From: Neospora caninum Liverpool
Lineage: Eukaryota; Apicomplexa; Conoidasida; Eucoccidiorida; Sarcocystidae
DNA length: 64,000 nt
Direction: 5' to 3'
NCBI RefSeq assembly: GCF_000208865.1
Contig: NC_018395.1
Span: forward strand, 3,940,606-4,004,605
The notes below the pieces were generated by a model. It did no database searches. It had not been told where the DNA came from and saw only the letters and a program-made list of their open reading frames with translations. Made by a program: the position numbers and the translations under genes. Positions 22,601 through 42,726 of this stretch are shown piece after piece; position 1 is the first letter of the stretch, and the number at the start of each line of letters is the position of its first letter.

Positions 22601-24588
22601 CTTCCAGCAAAAGCCGGTTACGCACTGCGGTCTCTGGCGACTGTGCGGTCCGCTAACCTTTGCCATCATAGGCCGGACGCCGCCTCCACGCGGCATCATG
22701 AGGCGCCGACCTCCGAATCGCCCGCCAACGACATGAAGGTGTCCCCAGCCGCCATCGGGGACTGGAATCTGCGCGGGCCCGAGGGGCAAGGGCCGGTACC
22801 CAGGCTCACTCGACCCGATGGCGCGAACGCGTGCCTCCTGCACAGCTGACACAAGTGCCGGGGAGATCCCCCCGGGTGCCGCGAGGTTGGCCAGCCTCGC
22901 CCGATCCGTCTCCGTTTTAAAGAGACCACTGATGGCGCCCGGTTCGCTGCGTACAGGTCCAGTGCGGGGCAACGACGCAGCAGCGCTCTGCCTCTCTGCC
23001 GTCTCTGGAGTGGGACCGGGAGTCCACGGGGGACTCGCGAGGAAGGGAGTGCTCTGTGCAGAAGTCTGCTTCCGATTCGTCATCAGCATTTGGTGGACAT
23101 GCAACAGCGATGTGAGGCCTGTTCAGAAAAACAGAAGGGAAACTCTCTCCAGAGTATCAGCTGATTTATCTAGGTGTGACGCGGGCATCTGTCGAGACAA
23201 GCGGTAGCAGTGCCGAGGGGGAATCCTTCATTCGGGACGCCAGAGGTTTTAGTGCGTGAGTTGACGTTCGTCAGCCTTCTGTGTTCCTTGGGATAACGGA
23301 GCAGAGCCGAGCACCGGGCATCTCGTGGCGGGATCAGATTCCCGAGAGCGGCGTTGTCACACGATGGGCGACCGCCTCCTACCCTCGCGATGTGTACACC
23401 CAGAAAAGGCGCATTTCCAGTTGGTCTCACACAGAAGCGCATACCTCGCAGATCCGATGCATGCTTGTCAGGGACTCTAAGGACGGCTACAGAGGCCGGA
23501 CTCTGGACTCGGGGGATGTTGACCGTGTCCATACCTGAGCTGAGCCGCGGGGGGTTTTCCTTCCCCTTCTTCAATTTTCCTGGAAGGCTTCGTCTTTCCG
23601 AAACAAATCCCTCGAGATCCTGGTCAGGCACCTCTCCTCTCGCCTTCCAAGCGCGTCGCCTCTTTCTTGGTTTCCCGCTCGGCTTCTTTGCGTCAGACTG
23701 CTGTTCCTTGTCTTTGTCGGCGTTTTCTAAATCTCGTGCTCGTGCACGCTCCGTGCCTCCTTCGCCGGCCCGAAGTTCTGAAGACGCTCGCCGATACCCA
23801 TATCGCATGTCAGAGCGGCGACCTTGCAGCCCGTGAGAAGGGAACCACGAGGAAGGGTCGAAGAGCAGTTTCTGCGGCGAAGCCTGCCTGCGCTTCAAAC
23901 GCGGAACAGTCCCGTGGAGAGCGGGGGAAAGACGGATGGGAGCGGACGGCAGAAAGGCGGTAGCCATCCGGTCGGTCGACACAGATGGGTGCAATGCGCG
24001 AACGGCGGCGGGGCGTTTTGCCACATGGCCAGGGAAGCAAACCGGCGGATTCTCCGGTGGTTTAGCGTCCACCGTCTTACCAAATCGACAAGGGGAAAAG
24101 CCTGAGTTGTGCCGCGCGAACGTGCGACAAGTTGGAATGTGTGCGGCGGATTGTCGGCGCGTGCCGTCTCTTGCGGCCGAACTCAGGATCTGTGGCCGAC
24201 CATGGCCTCGAGTCGATCTGCCGGCGTCTCCTTTCTGGGAAAAACCAGGTCGGAAAGCCCGACGGCATGATTCCTCCACAGAGATCCGCGCAGTCTTGCC
24301 CGCGGTAAGGAACCAGTTTTCCACTGTTTTACACGGTGGATTCCCAGTGCTGTCTCCAAATTTCAGCGAGACTGGTGTGAAGCAACCAGCAGATTCTCTC
24401 AGGGAACAGCGCCGAGTCGGCAAACGCACTCTCTCTTGACACACGCTGGCGCAAGAAACGAGAGTCCTGGGCGACAAGAAGGCATGAGGAGAAAACGATG
24501 CTGAGACGAGGAGAAGAAAGAAGAGAACGAGACGTGGCAGGCGACACACCGGTGAAGAACTACAAAGGGAGATCGCAAGGCTCTCCAT
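19663..24588 (-). CDS. rsmD: RsmD-type 16S rRNA guanine-N2 methyltransferase, apicoplast-type leader
   Basis: Seven minus-strand exons: 24588-23535, 23118-22658, 22443-22373, 21637-21535, 21320-20844, 20480-20397 and 20169-19663, giving 918 residues; all phases agree. The ATG at 24588 has an ideal context (CCACCATGG). RsmD methylates a guanine in the decoding region of bacterial-type small-subunit rRNA. The motifs occur in RsmD order: VVGGRFGGRRL (residues ~481-491), VRPMMAKVKEALFSML (~499-514, the RPTxxxVREAxFN region), the SAM-binding VLDLFSGSGALSVEAFSRGA (530-549), CPPY (709-712), and GLRNRAYGRT near the end. Residues ~18-32 (PRLVLFFLLLVSASFS) form a signal-anchor-like hydrophobic core, followed by a long basic Ser/Arg-rich region, the bipartite pattern used for apicoplast import. 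Bacterial RsmD is about 200 residues, so the N-terminal extension (~475 residues), an insert in exon 5 and the tail are parasite additions. The motif IV Asp is replaced by Cys709. Confidence 0.88.
22527..22565. repeat. (TA)n-rich microsatellite in rsmD-like intron 2
   Basis: A TA tract interrupted by GTATGTATC units, inside the intron between exons 2 and 3. Confidence 0.85.
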
Positions 24589-27500
24589 GGTGGAGATCCG
24601 AGAGCTGGCCTATCTCATCCCCGGAAGGTTTCGTACCCTGTGCCGAGTGAGGAAAAAGAACGGGAACTGGGCTATTGAGCAGCATCGGCCAGGCGAAGAG
24701 CCAAACGAGCAAGAGACAGGAAAACAGCAGGGAATGCTGCAAAAGGAGACGCCAACCAGGCAACGGTGAAGGGAGACACGGAGGCGGCCAGCAACGGCAC
24801 GTGAACGAGCACAGGAAACGATGAGGAAGCAGGAGGAGAAAGTAGAAGGGAGAAAAGTTATACGCGGCGCATCGCATAAATATCAGAAAGGATGGACGGG
24901 CGCTGCAGAAACCACGCGCGGCCCGACTGGGTTTTCAATGGCCCCAAACTTTCCTGAAGTGTAGACTACAGTATTTTTGCGTTTTACCATTTTTTACAGC
25001 AGGTCTAAAACTAAGGCGATAGAAGCACAGCTGCTCGGCGGAGGATCGGGCATCGGTCATCGGGACGGGCAAGTGACACCGTGGAGGACGGGAAAGAAAC
25101 AAGCGTCGGTTCATCCTCTCCTACCGAGAGAATAATGAGGACGACCGAATCAGGATTTCACACGGACACGACGAAAGGATCAAATGACGTGGAAAAGGCA
25201 AATGGAGAAACCTTCCCCGTACTCAACCGTATCCAGGCACACCGGCAGCATCTGTCTGGTGTGCTGCTACGTCGATGTGCTGTGCTGGTTGCATCTAGGT
25301 TCTGAAACCAAGCTTTCGATGGATTTTCCTCGTGGGAAAAAGCAGTGTCATTGAGACGAAACACCTTGCCGCGCATAAAACGTGTACGTCATTAGCAGAG
25401 CGACGTTGATGCAAATGTGCCTGGGCATCTTTTGTTTCTCTCTTCGCGCTGCCTCAATGTCTCCTTTTGCCGCAGGAGTTCGCGATGGAATTGCCTCTGC
25501 ATCTACCTGCTACATACTGCTGTTACAGGTCCGGAACCGTCGGGGTTTGTAGTTTGTTTTGTCCCAGGATTCAATAAAAGAAATCGACCGTAGCATTGTC
25601 TGGTCCGAGAGGTGACACCGCGCGGACGGACATTCCCTGGGAGGAGGGGGAAATAAAAATGCCATGTTGCTAGCACGAGCGCAGGAGGCGGGAATGTCTT
25701 CTCGTTATCCGAGGCGACGCCTTCACGAAGTCGTACCACCGTCAAGGCTTCTCAACCATCCAAACAATGCCAGAAAGCCCGTGTTAATGCATTGAAAGAA
25801 GAGGATCATCTATGTTCCTCGCACGAGCACTACTTTTTCCTCCAGTCTCAGTTTGGTTTAAGCGAAGACTTGGTGATCGACGAGCCCGTACAGCAGATGC
25901 TGTCTTGTTCCGACGCCAAAAGACGTCAAGGAGGCATCGCAGTCTAACTGGCTTCTGTTACCAGCTCTCGCGTTCTGCAAACCTTTAGCAAGTATCGGGT
26001 AAGAGGACCGTGACCAGGACCTCGGCGGCTAGACGTTTCATTTTTTGTCGCTTCGTCAACTGGAATCAGGTATTTTGCCCGGACGCGTTCGTCTTTTTTT
26101 CCTGGAGTTTACCGTCCACCTGGACCGTATGAGTAGCCAGCTGCTCAAAAAACCACTTCAGGGAAGGCATGAAGCGATGCTACTCGCCGACTGCTCTGTT
26201 GGTTATCGTAGGTCCGCATTGCGCAAGAGAGGTCCTGTTCGCTCACGAGAGCTCTATTTCGAGAACGTGAACCAAGGCGGCAACCTTTACCAAGGTTCGG
26301 CGCATCCAGATGGGAGATGTTTTCGTGTACAAGCATGTGCCAGGTCTTGCGTAGTATCCGCAATTGCCTCTATTCGGACCTCTGGGGGACAGGGCTGAAC
26401 TGTGCTCCCTAACAAAACTACTCGAGTGGCCTGGGGCTCGGTAGATTGCAGACATACAGAGCAGAAACTCCGTACAGCGCTAGTTTTTACGGGAACTAGA
26501 AATGGTGCTTGCTTGAATCACACCATATGCTGGACAGGGTGGGAACTAGCCCACATTCTGAGCAAGTGGACGGGGTAATTTCACACACCCAAGAGAAGTT
26601 TGCACGGTAGTGCAGTCTGATCGGGCTTCAACGCGTCCCACATCTGTGTACTAGGTATTTGCTCTTTATGTTCGCTCTTGTGCGTACAACAAAGGGCGAA
26701 ACCTGATCATTTTGTTGTCTGACTTTCGATCTGTCGTCGCTGTCGTTCCACGTAACAGAGCACGCCCGAGGATCACGTGCAGGAATCATCCTGGATACAT
26801 AACCCGATCTAGGCGGAGCAACATTTACACAGATCCGACAGGAAGCCGTCGGTGAAGGTCAGCCTGTGCAGGTCGTGCTGCATAACACATATGAAGCCAT
26901 TATTTCGATTAGCAGCACGATCGGGAAAAAACGCAGAGATTTTGCGGAACCACAGCACAGTCTAAGTCACCAAGTATTGAGCTTGCAGATCGCAAAATAC
27001 AGAGGAGTAATGTTCAGCGGTGTAGCAACTGTGTGTACCATCTTTTGTTTTTCCCCCAACCGAACAGCCAAAAACGTCTGCCCTCCCGAACTCACCCTCA
27101 GCCGCATATACGGGCCGGCGCCAGCGTGTGCGGTCTTGCAGGAGGTTTGGGGGAGATGTTTTTTGTGAAAAGCGAAGGTGACGAAGGGGTGTCGCAGAAG
27201 CCGCTGACAAGTCAGGTTTCCTTCTGAGGGAGAAGTCGCCCAGTTTTTGACGACCTTCCGCCCTTGCTGGCATTCCTAAGTACGGGCCCTGCCTCGTCCA
27301 CATCACGAATTGAAACTAAGTGATGATTTCGTTCTGAGAAGACGTGAAGCCTGTTTGCCTGTTGTTCCTGTCATCTCTTTGCATAATGTCTAGTTTAGCC
27401 CCCTTTTGAATCGGTTTCACCGGTTTCAAAAGCCCACATGTCCAGTTGCTGACATACAGCTTGTGGCACGTTCGCTGGACGCTTCATCGAAGGTGGACGT

Positions 27501-28732
27501 TCGTGGCTCTTGAGCCCTGATGTTGAGGTGTTCAAGGGACATAAACGAAATTTCCTGGCAGCTCGTTAGCTGTTCTTGCGCGTGTCAACGCTTCAAGAAA
27601 AACACGACATTTCGATAGCGTCGTGTCACTCTTTTGTTTCCGTTGGTCAATGCCAAGCGACCCGAGTCTACGAACAATGGCGTGCATACATGCCTTTCCA
27701 CTCACCCCGAATATAAAACCAAACGAGGACAACGTGAGAGTCCGTTCACTTTGAACATTCCTCGCCTTCAGCGTGTTCGCCTTCTAAAGCCAGCTGCTAT
27801 TTCCAACACAATCACGTTGTGTCTCTGGCAAAGTAGTTCGACATCTCGATTTCATTGCATTCGACAAACGTCCAGACTATATACAAAGTACCCTCTCTTC
27901 TACCTCCTGAAAGCCGAGACGCCACCATAAGAGAAATCCGCTATACGCTCTCATACACACATGCATGTGTATCCATGCAGAAGCACACTTGTGAATGCGT
28001 GTATGTGAAAGGGAAACTCGACATATATATGTGTCATTGACGAGCGACGTGAACAGTTTGATTCTTGCGGCGTTTCTGGATGCCGGCGGCTTTACGATTT
28101 TGACGATCCCCTCCACCAGCAACTACTGTGCGCCGCTCCTCGCATGATCGAGCATTCAAATTTGAGTGTGCCTGAGCCGCTCCTCGGTGCTCCTCGTCGT
28201 CGGCAGTGTCGTCTTGCCAATGTGGCGTTGGTGCAACACTTCATTTTGGTGTCAGGTGAAGTGGAGCGGAAACCGCAAACGGAAGTTCACAGGTGAACGG
28301 AGCCAAGTCAGGTTCAACCAGACGCCGTGAGTCACAGCGCCCGTCTGCCCGACAGAAAGACTAGATTTACGCAGTATTTTTGAGGAAACGTCTCGAAAGC
28401 AGTGGAGTAATGTTTGACGCGTGGAGGCACAAGTCACGTCAAATGCTAAGGACTGCTTTATTCAAACGGAGAACCGTGGGCGACGCGAAACAGATTACGG
28501 TTTTTCCACGTGGAAGTGAGAGTTCACGTCACATGCTCCGGTTCCTCCACTCCGTGGTGTTTTGGTTTCAATTTTGCAACAAAATCAGGTTTTATGCCTC
28601 GGCGTGTTGGCTGTTTGTCCATGCTTATATGTTGCACAGTATTATGAATCTTTGCCGCGGTTACGTAAGGGGGAGTTTGCGTTTTTGATACATCTGTTTC
28701 ACCGTTTTTCATTCCCAAATTTTAAAAGAGAA
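24589..28732. other. 4.1 kb divergent spacer
   Basis: This is the longest spacer in the window, between the divergent rsmD-like and NDR kinase genes. It must hold both promoters and 5' UTRs. I found no exon with splice partners, no recognisable RNA gene and no mobile element; open frames of 60-115 codons are scattered and look random. It has fewer microsatellites than other spacers. Confidence 0.4.
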
Positions 28733-37100
<8,368 letters not shown>

Positions 37101-39510
37101 CGGCAGAGCAGAACACGCGCAACGAGATCCGAAACGACAGCGACGGACGGCTAACTGGGGATCCAGAAAGCAAGGAGGACTCGTGTTTCGTTGCTGGATG
37201 AGCGCGAAAAAAAGACGGAGGCGGAGACGTGCATGGGCAAGAAAGGCGTCGCGCGTGGAGAAGCGGAACCTGAGCCAGGCAGATGCTGTGAAGGCGTCAG
37301 ATACGCATGGCGGAAAGCCCAGAGGCGGATGGTTCACTTGAACGCGCTCGGAGAGTTAGAAGACGAACATTCTTCTCACGCATACCGGAGCGAATGTCAA
37401 GGCAAACACGCGGAAAACGTCGCCGTGAAAAACTACAGATGAAGGGAAAAGGGCGCCTACGGGCATTTTTTGTTCGTTTTGCCGTGTTCCTCATAGATGG
37501 TCAAGTTCCTCTCAGCAGCCCGCCTGTTGACCTCTCGCATGTTCCACAACCCATTGGATCGAAAGTTACAGAAAACACACAGCCCTCTAAACCATATATA
37601 TATATATATATATATATATACGCGTGCGTACTAAAATGTACATGTAGGCCTGTATATCGTTGGATAGCCGGCTGTGTGTACGTCTAGAAATATGCCGTTG
37701 CGTGAAGTCACAGGTGCCGCCTGCATGGTGTTTGTGTGTCAGTTAACCGCGAAACGCGTGGGAAAAGTAGGATCCTTCTCACGTTACGTGAGGCGTGTAG
37801 GTGAGAAGAGGGAACCTTTTGACGGAACGCGTCAGGCGATATCCGTAGACCTGCCTCCCATAGACTGTCCACTGCCGTAGGGATAAACTGTATGCGGCCG
37901 AACACGTACCGTTCCACGAAAACCTATGTAGAACTGCCTTTCCTCTCATCATCCCGCGGAGTGAGCAAATGCCAAGCGTGGGAGACCCAGAGAGTCTCAT
38001 GTGCGTGCGGTCGACAGGGAACCTTTTCTCGGTGTACAGCCGGCGGAAAGTCGAAGGCCTCCACCCGTCACGAAGTGGCCGGAAGCGTCAAACTCGAGAG
38101 CGCTTTCCCGCAACAACTCCGTCACAAACGGTGCATCGCACATACACGCACGAAGCATTCGAAAACCGAGCAGAAGTGGTGAAGAGAAACTCTCGCTTCT
38201 CAAGGCGCGTGGTACATCCGCAACTGGTTTGGTCTCGGACACCCGTCACACCGGTCGAAATGTCGTTTCGGTTAAAAAAGAGCGGCACGAAGTGAATGCT
38301 CACAGCTCGACACGAGTGTCGCCCACCTTGGCTACTTGGAGGATACTACGTATCTGATGTAACATTAAAACGATTCTTTGTATTACATTTTATATTGCCT
38401 TTTATAGGTAGGGATGTAAAGGTGCTCAGGGTCTAACCGTCGGGCCATCTCGATCCTCATATTCAAAGATAATTCTATTTTTAAAAGTTTTAGATAAACG
38501 ACATGTGAAGAGTCGGACCAACTTTCACGCACGACGATAATTACCCGACAAGGATTTTCCTACCTTTGGACCGTCATCATACAGCCACCGCAACTAAAAA
38601 ACCAAAGTTATAAGATGAATTTAGATTTAGAGCACACCGATAAAAGACAAGGTGTGCCCGGAATAGACTCATGGATATACTGAGTGTTCTCGAAACCGTG
38701 CTAACACAATAGAACTTGGATCCGGTAAACAAAGACATTCAAGATCTAAACCTGTAGTCCAGCTCCCGAGAGACGCCGAGCTCCGTTTTCGTTTTTCGTG
38801 TGATCTGTCTCGAGATTCACCGGACGCTCTCTCACAAGGGGAGAGTGAATGCGTCGCTTTCCCGTTTGCTGAGTGTTTCCTTGTCTAGGCAAGGAAGTCC
38901 AAGGTGTGGACTGTGGATGGGTTGGGAACTCTACCGCAGTTTCTTAGAGCAGAAAAAGGCCCTTTCAAGCTCAAGCGCGCTGTTCACGCGGACCCACAGC
39001 GATCTGCTGCTCCGAGAGGAAAGGCAAACGCTTCACTCGTAAACGGGACTGCCGCGTCGAACAGGAGAAGGACTGGAGTCGCGACTCTCGCGCCTGTGCC
39101 GGTCGTCTTTGGAACGGCTGCAATCTTTGCTTCGTTCATTCCCTCGTGGCGAGGGTCTGCAGCGAAAAACGGGGAAATTCGCACGGGGCAAACCTCTGGC
39201 CGCATGAGGGCCAGGAAGGAAAACAGAACGCCCAGAAGATGGCAGAGAAAACCGACGATCGAGTGCCGACAGTCAGCTGCGGGTCTCCTATCCGCGAATG
39301 AAAAACCACGAGAAGGGTCCATCGGTGACACTAGCACATGGACTTGAAAATGGGTTGTGTTGAGGCAGCCGCGCACCAGCGACGCAGCGGGAACCGCAAA
39401 CATCGTCCTCATTCTTACGTACAAAACTCTATACATTCAGATATACACAACTAGAGAGAGGGAGGGAAGAACATCACCGACAGCGAATTAGAGTTGAACC
39501 GGTTCCTGTC
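37101..39510. other. Convergent spacer containing a mitochondrial DNA insertion
   Basis: A 2.4 kb spacer between the kinase and the RS-rich protein gene, which are convergent. It contains a (TA)n tract at 37593-37621 and the AT-rich organelle-derived block at about 38360-38770 listed separately. No coding exon is supported elsewhere. Confidence 0.5.
38360..38770 (-). pseudogene. Nuclear copy of mitochondrial LSU rRNA fragment (NUMT)
   Basis: The block is AT-rich, unlike its surroundings. Read on the minus strand, 38595-38411 follows bacterial 23S rRNA through domain IV/V: GACGGTCCAAAGGTAGGAAA, CTTGTCGGGTAA and GACGGTTAGACCCTGAGCAC then CTTTAC, in the same order and spacing as E. coli GGTCCTAAGGTAGCGAAAT, CTTGTCGGGTAAG and GACGGAAAGACCCCGTGAAC. 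Apicomplexan mitochondria encode rRNA as scattered short pieces, and this matches one LSU piece of about 190 nt. Flanking AT-rich sequence out to about 38360 and 38770 is probably also mitochondrial, but I could not name it. Organelle-derived insertions are common in Toxoplasma nuclear DNA. It is very unlikely to be a working nuclear rRNA. The exact ends are uncertain. Confidence 0.8.
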
Positions 39511-40351
39511 TCACCGGTAACGCGCCAGCGCTTCTTCCAGCTCTTCAACTTCTTCCTTCGGAGGCGGAACATACACGCCCTGAGATGACAGGACCACAGA
39601 ATTCTCAGCATTGTCAACAGTTGACGGTCCGCGTTTAAACCGGAAACAGACACAGACGCGCGTTTCGTGTCGGGCGTTTCTGCGGCACCCCACGTCGAGG
39701 TGACTGGCCGTTGATCTCCATCCTGTTTTTTTGGTCACTCGGCGAATCAAAACCCTCTACCTTTACGCTTTTATGAATTAATAGATATGCACATATGTAT
39801 CACGCAAAGCACGTAACGGATTCAATGATAGGTTCTCACCATCCATCGCCCTCTCAGGTAAATCTCTTCCTATTCACTTACACCTGCCTTTCATTGCATA
39901 TTTTGCCCGAACTGTTTAGCTATGACGCCCCGGTCTCGGCAACACAACACTGGCCCCATCCCTATACACCCGACGTCGTCAACTCTATCCACGATGTGTG
40001 AAATGCCTGTCTCCTTGCGCCTCCAAACTCCGTTTCTTCCAACAAAAGGAAGCAAATAAAAGCCGAGGCCTGCTTGCATGTTTCTCCTCGAGAGGTTCAG
40101 AGAGAAATCAACCTTTTGTCGTTTCTCGCTTCAACCGCTGGGTGCTTGCAGATGCACGCGGCTGTGAGAAGAAAGCAACGTACCCCTGCCCGCGAACGCC
40201 ACTGGCCTTTTCGCGTGTCCCACACAGTCGGCGGTCGAACGCGCTCAGGAGAAGGACTTCGCTCGTGGAACCTAAAAACAACGGAAAAAGATATCCAGGA
40301 AAAAGGAGCAATGGATCTACAAATGTGTCACACCTGACATCTCGCCAGCAC

Positions 40352-40387
<36 letters not shown>

Positions 40388-42726
40388 GTGGACGAGGTTG
40401 GACGTGGTCGATACGCAGTTGTATACCAGTGCTTCTAATCACGTATTTTGGAGACCGCGAGACGAGGGGTACGCCTGGAGGCGACAGGCCGTGAAAAAAC
40501 AGAAAAAGAGCACTCACCTGTCATGCCGCCATTGCTCACGGTCCACGTCATTGTCAGCCTGGCGCCGACTGCTGCTCGCACCCGAGGCTTCCCGGCGTCG
40601 TCTGGGCAGCGCGGCAGGCATGGGAAGAAAACGAAAAAGATGAGGGACGGCCAAAGACGCGCACGCAGATCGCGCCAAACAGAGAACAGCATTCGGAGAG
40701 GCGACAGGACGGGAAATCCAACATAGAGAGAGTGTCAGAGAGAAGTGCGACTGAATCGTAGAGAAGATGTGCAGGCAGGAGAGAAGCCCGAAGCGAGGTG
40801 GGTGGAGACGAAGCCGGCAATTGGTTCTTCGTTCCTGTCGAATGCACGTCTGAGGACGAGGCTGTGTGTGGGAGAGCGCACGCGCGCGTAACCCTAAGGG
40901 CCTTCCAAAGGAGAGAATAGTGAAAGTGACAAAAACCAGATAGGTGATGCCACATGCTGGAACGAAAGCGAGACGCAAAGAAGCTAATCGTCCCGGAAAG
41001 TGAGCGAGAGGTACCGTTTCAACTCCTGATAGCTCGCGCGATCATAGGCAGCAAAGAGGGGGTTCCTCGGTGCCCGAGGAGGGAGATTTGGAGACCTGAG
41101 ACGAAACAGAACAGACGCGCCCGGACAGATCATATATCTGGCTGATGGTGCATTGGCGGCTAAATGCCTTCCTTTAAACATTTGTTTAAACCACTCAGAG
41201 GTCAAAAGTAATGCCACAAGGGGAGGCAGTTGGAAATACAACGACAGAATCAGACAGCGGCAACGACGGAGAAAGCGACAGACGAAAACGTGGCGCATGC
41301 ATCCATTTGCTGGCGCCACTCACAAGAGACCAGCCTGGAGTCGGGAAAAGGAGAAACGGGCCAAAGGTCTGTCAGCGAGTTGAAAAGGAGAAACGGAAAC
41401 TTTATCTTGCTTCAGAACCTCTGGCCGTTTTGCAGCCATCGCGAGAATCTGGCGCGAGGAAATGTGGCGCTGTGCCGAGACGAGGACCGCAAAGGAGACA
41501 AAAAACAGCGCAAAAAAGCACGTCCACCTCAAACCCGAAAGAGAGAGTCGACACCATGGCGAAGGCGAGAGAAGGAGCAACGCCAAGATCATCCCTGCGA
41601 ATTTTGAAGGAGGGGCCTCGAACAGCACGTGCGCAGGGAACAGAACGAAAGCTCGAACGAGATGGCCCGTGCATGTTCCTCAGTGGCCCGAGGCTCCTCC
41701 TTACCGTTCGCAGTCTCTCCGTACTCTTTTCGCTCTCTCGCCTGCGTCAGAACCATCGCTCGACCGCTCGTCTTCGCTGTCGTGACGGCCTTCAGAAGAC
41801 GAACTCCCCACCCGCTGCATGCGGTTGTGTGGTCTCTCCTCCGGAGTTGAAGTGCATGCTTTCTGTTTCCGAGAAGAGACATTTCCTTCGCGCCTGCCGG
41901 TGGAACGCCGTGCCTGGCCGATGGCGCGCCTTGGCTCTTTCGAACGCCTCTGTGATCGCTCCGCCTCGCTAGTGTCCCTCTCGACTGTATAGACACTGTC
42001 CGCTGAAGGCGTAGAGCTTTCTGAACTGCTAGCACGTTCACGAAAGCTTTTGCGCCTTTCACAGGAGGCCACGCTCCCCGCCCGTCTTTCCAGTTGACGG
42101 TGCCTTGCTTTCTGTCTCTCTCGTTCTCGCGATGGTGTCCGCGCCTTCGCATTCTCCGCTCGCCGTCTCTGGTCTGTTCCTGCATCTGGATGAGGACTCA
42201 TCCCTCTGCTTAGAGCGTCTTCTCGTGTTTTTTCGGCCCTAGGGTGCTTACAGCTCGTCCGCGACCTCCTTGCTCTTTCTTCCTCGCAATCGTCTTGTCT
42301 CGCTCCTCGTTCAGGCTCTTCTTGTCTTTCATCTTTTGCCGATCGCGCCGAACTTCGCCCTCGCCAATGAGCTCCTTCATGGGGAGAGACACTCCGAGAA
42401 AGAGGTGCACAGCCTCTTCTCACGTGCGAGGAAGAGGAGAGAACAGAAGCGAACAGAGCGGAACAGGCTGAAGAAACAGACGAACGGGATGAAGAGGAAG
42501 AGGAAGACCGCGAAGAAGAGGTAGAGGAAGAACGCGAAGAAGAGGAAGAGGAGGAGGCGGGATCTGATCGTCGCGAGGAGTTTCCTTTTGGCAGATACGC
42601 GCGGACAAAGCGAAGGTAGGACGGTTGGCGTGTCTGAGAGGACGACGACACACGAGATGGAGAACTGACCCTCGTTCTCGATGCTTCCTCCCCCCCGCCG
42701 TGGAACAGACTGTTTCGGGGCTCCAT
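39511..42726 (-). CDS. Arg/Ser-rich protein, probable RNA-processing factor
   Basis: Four minus-strand exons: 42726-41705, 40601-40518, 40271-40184 and 39579-39511, giving 420 residues; donors are CG|GTAAGG, AG|GTGAGT and GGG|GTACGT, and phases agree. The ATG at 42726 has a strong context (GAAAATGG). Residues ~1-340 are low-complexity, with poly-Ser/Arg-Ser runs (about residues 60-95) and many RE, RS and SER clusters, as in SR-type splicing proteins. The last ~75 residues are different and look conserved: NDVDREQWRHDRF, PERVRPPTVWDTRKGQWRSR, AGGVYVPPPKEE and a short acidic helix EEVEELEEALARYR at the end. I do not recognise the orthologue. An RS-domain protein that binds an RNA-processing complex through its C-terminus, in the nucleus, is inference. 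The promoter region is shared with the divergent polyprenol reductase gene. Confidence 0.72.
40350..40386. repeat. (TA)n microsatellite in RS-gene intron 2
   Basis: About 17 TA units between exons 2 and 3 of the RS-rich gene. Confidence 0.9.

Noticed and set aside
25081..25305. 74-codon plus-strand frame in the 4.1-kb spacer
   Set aside because: It begins at a GTG rather than ATG, is isolated and shows no recognisable domain.
38001..38357. 118-codon plus-strand frame before the mitochondrial insertion
   Set aside because: It overlaps other equally long frames on both strands and has no domain; it is consistent with random 3' flanking sequence.
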